From Nocardia vermiculata NBRC 100427 (GTDB taxonomy: Bacteria; Actinomycetota; Actinomycetes; Mycobacteriales; Mycobacteriaceae), in the NCBI RefSeq assembly GCF_001613265.1, contig NZ_BDCA01000001.1, positions 1 to 64,000 on the forward strand: a stretch of DNA of 64,000 bases, in the 5' to 3' direction. The notes beneath the pieces are model-generated. The model was not told where the DNA came from and searched no databases. It worked only from the letters and a program-made list of their open reading frames with translations. Each line of letters starts with the position of its first letter. Within the stretch, counting starts at the first letter, position 1. This document shows, piece by piece, positions 57,016-64,000 of this stretch. The position numbers and the translations under genes are program-made.

Positions 57016-59043
57016 TCAGGTCGCAGGACTCGGGCTGTGGTCTCCGGGAGGCGGCGCCGGGAGCTCCGGGAGGCGGTCGGCGCCCCAGCTGCGGTGCAGA
57101 TAGCCGACGACCCGGTCGAGTTCGGCCCGGTCGACCGCGGCGAGTTCACCGCGCTCGAGGGGGTCGAAGTGGAAGATGTACAGCCGTGAGGCGAACTGTT
57201 CGAACGGCAGGGACGCCTCACCCGGGCGTTCACCCTGTCCGGCGGTGCCGACCACGACCCCGTCACCCCAGTCCTGCCCGCTGTCGTTGTTGGGGTTGTA
57301 GAAGTACACCCGCATGGTGTCGCTCGGGTCGAGGTTCACCCGCAGCATCGTGATCGCATGCCAGCCGACGAATCGGGCCGCGCTGTCGGTGACCGCGACC
57401 CCGGCCGGTTGCGGGTGGATCAACGGCTGGTTGTTGTTGTAGAAGGGGTGGTAGCTGGCGTAGAAGTGCCGCAGGAATTCCTCGACACCGGTCAGCTGCC
57501 CGCTGGCCACATCGACATTGATCCGGAAACCGCGTCCGGACCACCATCCGTGGAATTCCGGGTTCACCCAGCGGTGCGGGTCGCCCTCGCGCCCGGCACA
57601 GCGGCGGCCCATCTCCGCGTAGATCCGGTCCAGATGCGGAACCACCAGCAGCGACACCGGATCCAGATCCATCGGCAGTGCGGTCGCGATACCGGTGCCG
57701 ACCTCTCGCGACGAGAGCGGCTGTCCCTCGAAATGCATGACGACCTCGTCGTCGCGGGCCGCACACGCCACGATCTGCAGCAGGTAGTCGGGATCGTTGT
57801 AGGACCACATCGACAATGCCCGTGCCGACTGGCAGGTGGGGTTGTCGCCCTGGCCCACGCCCAGCGGCAGTCCGAGAATCGACAGCACGCCCGACAGCAG
57901 TCGGGTCCCCGGGTCGACACCGGTGCCGAATACGTCGCTCAGCCGCTGCTGCGCCTCGGCCGACAGCCGCATACCCAGTTGCCGCCACAGCGCCGGCGCC
58001 ACCGGTGGCTGATAGAGGATGCCGCGCTCGAGTAGCAGTGCGAGCCCGTACACGCTCTGCGCCGTGTCGACATGCACCGCGCGCTCGATCAGGGTGCGGA
58101 CCAGTTCGTGATAGCAGAGCAGGCAGTCCCGGCCGGTGCTCGACAGCCCCAGGGCCTCCCCGATCAGATATTCGCCCTTGGTCAGCAGGAACCGCAGCAG
58201 ATCCGCGTGGTACGGCGACACCAGACCGGTGTCGTGCATCGAGCGCGCGAAGCCGGTCGCCTCGTATTGCAACGCGCTGTCGTCCATGGATTCCAGGCGC
58301 TGCCGGTACACCTCGACGCCGGGATCTTCGCGGCAGGCGTCGGTGGTGGCGTACAGACTGCTGATCAGCCGGTCGGCCCCCAGACCGCTGGACCCGAGGT
58401 CGATATCGGGGTTGGCGCGCGCCACGGCGATCTGGGTGATCATCCGCTTCACCTGCTCGACCTGGATCGGCCGCTGCCGCAGGATCCGCCAGATCTCGTC
58501 GACCAGGTTCTCCAGCACCTTCTCGTAGCCGACCTCGGTCACCAGGTAGCTCATCAGGGCCCGAGACACCTGCGCCATCCGGCCCTGCTGTTCCCGCTCG
58601 GCCTCGGTGGGCGGGGTGAACAACATCGACAGATTGACCGCCAGCACCTGCGACAGATGCGCGAGTGCCTGGTCGGCAGTGACCGCCGGATGGGTGAACT
58701 CCTCCTTGGCCACCGCCAGCAGCCGCAGGTCGCTCACCGTCTCCAGCACGACGGTGTCGCCGTTGGCGCTGCGCAGTGAGCCCCCGCTCAAGGCGGGGAT
58801 CAGGATCTGCGGATATGCCCAGTCGGTGCCGAGGAACAGTCCCGCCGACTCCAGCCGGTGCGACCGCTCCCGGACCGCGGCGCAGCCGCCGGGCAGCGTC
58901 AGCACCCGGCGCAACGCCGCGAGCACCCGCGCCAGCGTGACCTGCTTGCCGAATTCGCTGGTCGCGGCGAGGTTCTCGGTTGCCTCGTCGAGCGTGGCGA
59001 GCCGCCTGTCCAGGGTCGCGGCGTCGCTGCCGTGTGGGCTCAC
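57016..59043 (-). CDS. papain-like fold protein of unknown function
   Basis: A 675-residue cytoplasmic protein, start ATG 59043. Residues 1-350 are almost all helical. Residues 385-600 show a papain-like pattern: Gln398 and Cys404 in GQGDNPTCQSARALSMWS (Gln-x5-Cys as in papain), His562 in FVGWHAITMLRVN, and Asn583 in YFYNPNNDSGQDWG. The last 15 residues are Pro-rich. I know no characterised relative. It lies 35 bp after the ATP-grasp gene, so they are co-transcribed. A peptidase, amidase or transferase acting on the ligase product is possible. Catalytic assignment is inference from pattern. Confidence 0.75.
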   Translation of the reverse strand: MSPHGSDAATLDRRLATLDEATENLAATSEFGKQVTLARVLAALRRVLTLPGGCAAVRERSHRLESAGLFLGTDWAYPQILIPALSGGSLRSANGDTVVLETVSDLRLLAVAKEEFTHPAVTADQALAHLSQVLAVNLSMLFTPPTEAEREQQGRMAQVSRALMSYLVTEVGYEKVLENLVDEIWRILRQRPIQVEQVKRMITQIAVARANPDIDLGSSGLGADRLISSLYATTDACREDPGVEVYRQRLESMDDSALQYEATGFARSMHDTGLVSPYHADLLRFLLTKGEYLIGEALGLSSTGRDCLLCYHELVRTLIERAVHVDTAQSVYGLALLLERGILYQPPVAPALWRQLGMRLSAEAQQRLSDVFGTGVDPGTRLLSGVLSILGLPLGVGQGDNPTCQSARALSMWSYNDPDYLLQIVACAARDDEVVMHFEGQPLSSREVGTGIATALPMDLDPVSLLVVPHLDRIYAEMGRRCAGREGDPHRWVNPEFHGWWSGRGFRINVDVASGQLTGVEEFLRHFYASYHPFYNNNQPLIHPQPAGVAVTDSAARFVGWHAITMLRVNLDPSDTMRVYFYNPNNDSGQDWGDGVVVGTAGQGERPGEASLPFEQFASRLYIFHFDPLERGELAAVDRAELDRVVGYLHRSWGADRLPELPAPPPGDHSPSPAT

Positions 59044-59078
59044 TCAGGTTCCTCCCTGCCCCATCCTGCCGAACGGGT

Positions 59079-60326
59079 TCACGTGTAGAAATCGAGCTCT
59101 TCCTGTCGCTTCAGCAGGTCCCGCAGACAGTACGGGTCCGCACCGAAGAAGTACAAGAGACCCCAGTGGTTTCCGAATGCGGTGCGCTTGGTGACCTTCT
59201 CGGCCAGCGGGGATCCGAGTTCGTGTGATTCGAAGTAGTCGTGATCCTCGGTCTCCTCCGGCAGCGACATACGGCTGACCACCCGGCGGCGCGGATAGAC
59301 CCCGAACGAACCCGCATGCCCTTTGGCGCCGACCACTTCCTCCGGGAAGAAGTCCTGCAGTTCCTCGTCGGTGGTCTTCGGGTCGAATGCGAGCACCAGC
59401 GCGTGGTAGGCATTGAAACCGTATGCCCGTTCGAGGAGTTCGAAAACTTTGAAGCCCGGCGGCCGGTACGCCACCTCACCGAAGTACATCTCCCCGTCGC
59501 TGGTGACGAAGTACTCCGGATGCACGAAGCCGAATTCGATATCGAAGGTCTTGATCAGCTTTTCGACCTGGCGTGTGATCTCCGGCCGGAATTTCTCGAG
59601 TTCCGGTGTGGCAGGGACGAATACCGAATATCCGAGGGTGACATATTCGGAGATGTTGAGGAATTGGATCTTCCCGTTGTGGACCCACGCCTCGACCGCG
59701 AATTCCCAGCCGTCCAGGTGCGACTCCATCAACACCGGGAACTCGTCGTCGGGGATCGCGTCGATCTCGTCGGGTGTACGAATCACCCGATGCCCGAGGC
59801 AGCCGGCCTTGTCGAAGGCTTTCACATGGATGGGGTCGTTCGGGTCACCGTCCAGTTTCATCAGCGTCTGATTGACGCGTTTGAGGAACCGGATGACGTC
59901 GTCTCGTTCGTGGGCCTCCTCGAAGATGCCCACCCGGATGCCGCCCAGCTGGGCACGCCGCTTCATCAGGGACTTGTCCCGCAGCAGCATCGCCTGTCCG
60001 AGCAGTCGCGGATTGTCGAGCAGCACGGAGTTGATCGCCCCGGCCCATTCGACCGTCTCCTCGAAGATCGGGATCGCGACGTCGACCCCCAGCTCCCGTA
60101 GCGTCTCCGCGATTTCCATCGAGCGATCGTTGAGCCGCTCGAAGTTCCACGGCAGGTAGGGGATTCCGTGTTCGGTGCAATACTCCTGGGCCCACTCCGG
60201 AGCGACCACGATATAGCGTCGATCGAATCGGTCGATCGCCTCGACCGCGTTCAAACTCCACCCCAGCAGGGCGACATAGCCTTTGTCCGGGTTTCGAATC
60301 TTCGATTCTGTGACTGAAATCGACAA
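59079..60326 (-). CDS. ATP-grasp domain ligase
   Basis: A 415-residue ATP-grasp protein. N-terminal pre-ATP-grasp domain (1-100) has ALLGWSLNAVEAIDRF; then DKSLMKRRAQLGGI, the phosphate-side Lys169 of HVKAFDKAGCLGHRVI, Glu201 and HPEYFVTSDGEMYFGEVAYR with Glu284 for Mg. Arg288 takes the usual Asn/Arg place (AYRPPG). The domain suits amide or peptide ligation from a carboxylate and an amine. Start: TTG 60326 with GAGGGGAGA six bases upstream; GTG 60407 would add 27 residues. First gene of a two-gene run with the papain-like protein. Confidence 0.88.
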   Translation of the reverse strand: MSISVTESKIRNPDKGYVALLGWSLNAVEAIDRFDRRYIVVAPEWAQEYCTEHGIPYLPWNFERLNDRSMEIAETLRELGVDVAIPIFEETVEWAGAINSVLLDNPRLLGQAMLLRDKSLMKRRAQLGGIRVGIFEEAHERDDVIRFLKRVNQTLMKLDGDPNDPIHVKAFDKAGCLGHRVIRTPDEIDAIPDDEFPVLMESHLDGWEFAVEAWVHNGKIQFLNISEYVTLGYSVFVPATPELEKFRPEITRQVEKLIKTFDIEFGFVHPEYFVTSDGEMYFGEVAYRPPGFKVFELLERAYGFNAYHALVLAFDPKTTDEELQDFFPEEVVGAKGHAGSFGVYPRRRVVSRMSLPEETEDHDYFESHELGSPLAEKVTKRTAFGNHWGLLYFFGADPYCLRDLLKRQEELDFYT

Positions 60327-60604
60327 ACTTCTCCCCTCTCGAACTCGTTGCACCGTTCGTCGATTTCGAGCCCACTGCTCCACGGTGAGTACATATTCGA
60401 GCCGCACATCGAGCGGGCTACGACGTCACCGCGCACACGCTCGGCATCTCCGACGGCCGGTAAAAACGGTGATCCGCTGCGTCACCGTCATTTATTACGG
60501 GTACCCTCACGCCTCGTTCCCAAACAGCGCGGCACCCTTTCCGCATTGTGGCACACTAATATTCGCAGGTCGAATCGTATTTGCGGCGCGAGTGTGTCGC
60601 CTGC

Positions 60605-61345
60605 TCAGGAGAGTGTCAACAGCGCCGCGGTGACGGCGACGGCCGTTTCCGATGCGGCCCCGAGCACGTCGCCGTTGAGACCACCGAAGCGTCGCACGCA
60701 ATGCCGCACCAGCAGCGCCGCGCCGACCGCACCCACGACGATCGCCATCGGCCCCTGCCAATGCCGGTGGTCGGCGAAAACACTTGCGCCGAGGGCGATA
60801 ACGTTCCACCCCGCGACAGTCCAGCCCGATTGGGTCCGTGCCACCAGCGTGCCGAATCCCGACCCCGGCGCGGGCGCGCACCCTCGGCACCCCGCCACCA
60901 TCGCCACTCGCCCCGCAGCTACCGCGAGCCCGATCGCAAGCCACCGGCCCTGCTCGGCCAGTGCCGCGAACGCTGCCGCCTGGACGCCGATCGCGAAGAT
61001 CAACGCCACCACACCGAACGGCCCCGCCCCACCGCTTTTCATGATCTCGCGGGCCCGTTCCGGCGGCCCGTAACTGCCCAGCCCGTCGGCCACGTCGGCC
61101 AGTCCGTCCAGATGCATTCCCCGGGTCGCCACTGCCAGCGCACCCACGCTCACCAGCGCGGCGAGCACGAAACCCATTCCGGCCCAGCACAACACCCACA
61201 GCAGCCCGGCGGCGACGGCCCCCAGCCCGACACCCACCAGCGGTGCCAGCGCGATGGCCCGTCCGGCAGCAGTCCGGTCCACACGCCGGCTCCCCCGCAC
61301 CGGAAGCACCGTCAACCACGACACCGCCAACCAGACCGCGTTCAC
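60605..61345 (-). CDS. cobS: adenosylcobinamide-GDP ribazoletransferase CobS
   Basis: A 246-residue membrane enzyme with 6-7 helices. MHLDGLADVADGLGSYGPPE is the conserved Asp-rich motif and GLNGDVLGAASETA the second. It joins AdoCbi-GDP and alpha-ribazole to complete the lower loop of adenosylcobalamin. ATG at 61345, 115 bp after the CobU-CobT gene. Position as Rv2208. Confidence 0.94.
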   Translation of the reverse strand: MNAVWLAVSWLTVLPVRGSRRVDRTAAGRAIALAPLVGVGLGAVAAGLLWVLCWAGMGFVLAALVSVGALAVATRGMHLDGLADVADGLGSYGPPERAREIMKSGGAGPFGVVALIFAIGVQAAAFAALAEQGRWLAIGLAVAAGRVAMVAGCRGCAPAPGSGFGTLVARTQSGWTVAGWNVIALGASVFADHRHWQGPMAIVVGAVGAALLVRHCVRRFGGLNGDVLGAASETAVAVTAALLTLS

Positions 61346-61460
61346 GACCTACCTCCGACTCCCCGGCAACGAGGCCCGGGCACCCGCGGTAGCACCGACG
61401 GTGGCAGCGGAGACACCGACGGCAGTGGGCCGCCGGTCCGAGACCGAGCGCCGCGGCAGG

Positions 61461-63455
61461 TCAGGACAGGACTTCCGTGGCAGCCGTGACGGATTCCGCC
61501 TCGGCGTTGCTCACACCCGCCTCACCGAAGGTCGCCATCTCCGACAGGGCGGCGATGGCGGATCGCAGCAGCGGGAGCGCGCTCACGGCGCCGGACCCCT
61601 CCCCCAGACGCATATCCAGCTCCACCAGCGGCTCCAGCCCGAGCCGGTCCAGGGCGCGGGAGTGTGCGGGCTCGGTGGAGCGGTGACCGGCCACCCACCA
61701 GCGGTGGGCGCCGGGCGCCAGCATGTCCGCGATCAGGGCAGCGGCGGTGACGGGGGCACCGTCCAGGATCACCGGGGTGCGGCGGGCGGCGGCCTGGGCG
61801 AGATATCCGGCGGTGGCGGCGAAATCCGCGCCGCCGGCGATCCGCAGCAGCGAGAACGGGTTCTGCCGGTGCGGACGGGCCCGCCACATCGCATCACGGA
61901 TCGCCGAGGCCTTGCGCATCCAGCCCGCATCGTCGATGCCGCTCCCGCGCCCCACCGCGACGACCGGTTCGATATCGGTCAGGGTGGCGATGAGCACCGT
62001 TGCGGGCGTGGTGTTCCCGATCCCCATATCCCCGGCGATCAGCAGATCCGCACCGCTGTCGATTTCCTCGTCGGCGATCGCCCGGCCCGCGGCCAGCGCG
62101 GCGTGCAGTTCCTGCTCGGTGAGCGCGTCCTCGCGGTCGATCGACCCGTTGGCGCGGCGGATCTTGTACGCGGACACGGCGGGGTCGGTATCGGATTCCA
62201 CGGCCAGATCGACGACCCGGACCGTCGCACCGCTCAGTCGTGCGAGGGCGTTCACCGCGGCGCCGCCGGCGAGGAAGTTCGCGACCATCTGCGCGGTCAC
62301 CTCGCTCGGATAGGCCGACACCCCGTGCCGTGCGACCGCGTGATCGGCGGCGAACACCACCACCCGGGCCCGCTCGAACTGTTTCGGCGGGCACTGCCCC
62401 TGACAGGCCGCCACCCAGTTCCCGAGCGTCTCCAGCCGTCCCAGCGATCCGGCCGGTTTGGTCAGCAGTGCCTGCCGCCGTTCGGCGTCGGCGCGCACCA
62501 TCGCATCCGGCGCGGCCACCGCCGCGAACACCGGTGTGCTGCCCCCGGTTTCGGCGACCCACGCGAACTGACCGGCGGCCGGCGCGGCGGCCCCAGTCGC
62601 TGCGTCGTCCGACGCTGCTGATCCATTCGCCTGTTCCGCAGCCGGGACGGCGACCTTCGGCGCCATCGAATCCGCGGCGTTCCCGGTCGCTGCGGCGCGC
62701 GAGACGGTAGCGGCCGCCTCGGATCCTGGTGCTGTGCCTGCCGCGTCGGCTGCGGCAGCGGAGGGAGTTGCGGCTACCCCGCCCGCATTCGTCACCGCGC
62801 CGGTGCCGGCTCCGGCGGCCGCGAGACCCGCGGCCGCAACCGCATCCGGTGCTCCGGTCGTCGCGGCGTAGGCGGCACCGGATGTCGCACCACCCGGTGT
62901 ATCCACCGCGCCGGCGCTCTGCAGCACCACCGGTACTCCGGCGACCACCAGCACGACCTCGTCACAGATCGCGGCGAGGCGCTGATTGAGTGTGCCGATC
63001 TCGTCGCGGAGGAGCCTGCCGGAGGCGGTCGCCGGCACGACTCCGAGGCCGAGTTCGGGGCTGACGATCAGCAGCCGCCCGGTATATCCGGTCACGGCCG
63101 CGACCAGGGCGTCGGTATCGGGTGCGACGGTGCCGCGCGGCGCCTCCCAGGCCGCCCGCGCATCGATACGCGCGGTCAGCCAGGTGCCGAGATCGTCGAT
63201 CAGGGTGACCGGCGCCGGATCGCCGAGCACCGTGACGGGATCTCCCTCGACCACCTGCCAGGTGCCGGGGCGGCGCACGCGATGGGCGGCGATGCGTTCG
63301 GCGAAGTCGGTATCGGCCGGGTCCGGGACCGCGGTCGCGACGTAGCGGACCGTCCCGGCCCGACCGGCGATCTGCTCGGCGTAAGCCGATTTACCCGAGC
63401 GCGCCCCACCGAGCACCAGCGTCCGCAGCCCTCGGCCGCCCGCAGCATCGTTCAC
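61461..63455 (-). CDS. CobU-CobT fusion: adenosylcobinamide kinase and NaMN:DMB phosphoribosyltransferase
   Basis: A 664-residue fusion. The CobU half has P-loop [18 protein letters not shown] (residues 14-31) and [12 protein letters not shown]. An Ala/Gly/Thr-rich linker of about 110 residues (about 185-295) follows. The CobT half has [32 protein letters not shown], the [12 protein letters not shown] loop and MRLGEGSGA with the catalytic Glu. The usual Glu of GEMGIGN is Asp here. It covers two nucleotide-loop steps upstream of CobS. Start GTG 63455 (63458 possible) lacks a ribosome site. Confidence 0.92.
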   Translation of the reverse strand: MNDAAGGRGLRTLVLGGARSGKSAYAEQIAGRAGTVRYVATAVPDPADTDFAERIAAHRVRRPGTWQVVEGDPVTVLGDPAPVTLIDDLGTWLTARIDARAAWEAPRGTVAPDTDALVAAVTGYTGRLLIVSPELGLGVVPATASGRLLRDEIGTLNQRLAAICDEVVLVVAGVPVVLQSAGAVDTPGGATSGAAYAATTGAPDAVAAAGLAAAGAGTGAVTNAGGVAATPSAAAADAAGTAPGSEAAATVSRAAATGNAADSMAPKVAVPAAEQANGSAASDDAATGAAAPAAGQFAWVAETGGSTPVFAAVAAPDAMVRADAERRQALLTKPAGSLGRLETLGNWVAACQGQCPPKQFERARVVVFAADHAVARHGVSAYPSEVTAQMVANFLAGGAAVNALARLSGATVRVVDLAVESDTDPAVSAYKIRRANGSIDREDALTEQELHAALAAGRAIADEEIDSGADLLIAGDMGIGNTTPATVLIATLTDIEPVVAVGRGSGIDDAGWMRKASAIRDAMWRARPHRQNPFSLLRIAGGADFAATAGYLAQAAARRTPVILDGAPVTAAALIADMLAPGAHRWWVAGHRSTEPAHSRALDRLGLEPLVELDMRLGEGSGAVSALPLLRSAIAALSEMATFGEAGVSNAEAESVTAATEVLS

Positions 63456-63789
63456 CACGTCAGCACGGTACCAACTGTGCCCCGCCACGACCCCCGCGTA
63501 CCCGCACGGCCGTAGCCGCAGCCGACCCGGCCACACCGCCGATCACGACCATGGGAACGACCTGCGGCCGAGCGATCCCCGCGGTATGTGGGCGCAACCG
63601 ACGCTTCCCGCCGGTCGGCGCACGGACCACTGCCACGCGTGTGGATCGCCTGCGCCCGCCGTTCGTGAGCGTGGACGGGGAGAATCTGACGAGGCTCCGC
63701 GTCGAATAGGGAGGTTCCAGCGACAGGTGCCGACGCGACGTGGCCGATGCGACTCGGCAACTCACACCGCAACAGCCGCGCCGCGCAGC
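63456..63789. other. intergenic region upstream of the CobU-CobT gene
   Basis: About 334 bp between the DUF3043 gene and the CobU-CobT start, both minus. It must hold the cob promoter. I looked for cobalamin riboswitch boxes on both strands and found none that hold together. No convincing gene. Confidence 0.5.
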
Positions 63790-64000
63790 TCAGACCGCGT
63801 CGCCGGGCGATACCCGCGGCTTCGGGGCGCGCATGCGGCGGATCTGCGAGGCGCGCACGAACGCGTACCAGCCCAGCGACCAGCGGGAGGTGGTGTCGTC
63901 GGGGTAGCGCTCCTGCACCCGTTTGTTGATCATGCGGCCGATCACGAAGCCTTCGACCACCATGAACGCCATCATGATGATCATCGCGAGGGTGACATAT
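63790..64000 (-). CDS. DUF3043 family membrane protein, partial (N-terminus outside window)
   Basis: The last 70 residues of a protein whose frame runs on past the window edge. A hydrophobic helix (YVTLAMIIMMAFMVVEGFVI) leads into RMINKRVQERYPDD and SLGWYAFVRASQIRRMRAPK, the C-terminus of the DUF3043 family (Rv2206 type). Function unknown. On the same strand as the cob genes but 334 bp upstream. Confidence 0.88.
   Translation of the reverse strand, partial: YVTLAMIIMMAFMVVEGFVIGRMINKRVQERYPDDTTSRWSLGWYAFVRASQIRRMRAPKPRVSPGDAV

Noticed and set aside
63456..63789. Possible cobalamin riboswitch upstream of CobU-CobT
   Set aside because: Isolated ACTGCCAC-like words only; no ordered set of conserved boxes on either strand.

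Overview
The window is GC-rich actinobacterial chromosome. Its gene content and order match the Mycobacteriales: mraZ-rsmH, LppM, MptA, PknL, class II DAHP synthase, PimB, RipC-type NlpC/P60 hydrolases, qcrCAB-ctaE, ctaC-ctaF, asnB and cobT/cobS. The order follows the M. tuberculosis Rv2165c-Rv2208 segment, with local inversions and insertions. A carotenoid cluster inside this core points to Nocardia or a close relative such as Rhodococcus. I see no tRNA, rRNA, CRISPR array, insertion sequence, phage gene or origin. This reads as vertically inherited chromosome, not a mobile island.

Layout. 1-3341 (minus): start of the division and cell-wall cluster (FtsL-like protein, RsmH, MraZ with its operator) and a DUF3040 membrane protein. 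3466-17054: a HEPN-type protein, a GNAT acetyltransferase and a carotenoid set (CrtO-like oxidoreductase, CruF-like protein, family 2 glycosyltransferase, polyprenyl synthase, CrtI, CrtB). These are interleaved with LppM, an MTHFR and the lipomannan mannosyltransferase MptA. 17111-23412: a small DNA-binding protein, the PASTA kinase PknL, DAHP synthase, an exoribonuclease and an acyltransferase. 23652-28661: a tightly coupled run (ROK glucokinase, Cys-cluster protein, ArsA-like ATPase, two SRPBCC proteins, PimB). 28709-32175: a membrane-anchored zinc peptidase and two NlpC/P60 hydrolases sharing an upstream element. 32176-35456: a DEDDh exonuclease/GIY-YIG fusion, a divergent MarR/cupin pair and a stand-alone Lrp ligand domain. 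35560-40017: the cytochrome bc1 genes and ctaE. 40210-42396: a small orphan, trpD and a MaoC hydratase.

42625-48644 (minus) is one transcription-like run: cysD, cysNC, a DUF1214 protein, a short-chain dehydrogenase and a sulfotransferase. Enzymes that make PAPS therefore sit directly upstream of an enzyme that would use it. 48919-52209: an IclR regulator, an NmrA-like protein and an FAD oxidoreductase. 52284-56004: ctaF, ctaC and asnB, whose product in relatives amidates peptidoglycan. 56120-56811: a Gly/Trp/Tyr-rich secreted protein and a DUF2277 protein. 57016-60326 (minus): an ATP-grasp ligase followed 35 bp later by a 675-residue protein with a papain-like Gln/Cys/His/Asn pattern. This is the best candidate here for an undescribed system. 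60605-64000 (minus): CobS, a CobU-CobT fusion and the end of a DUF3043 protein.

Three themes link the genes: the envelope (division genes, MptA, PimB, PknL, hydrolases, AsnB, acyltransferase), aerobic respiration (bc1 and aa3 subunits on either side of trpD and the sulfation run), and polyprenyl/carotenoid metabolism. Many starts are GTG or TTG and many genes overlap by 4 bp at ATGA or GTGA. Two genes appear to start at CTG inside the previous gene's stop region.
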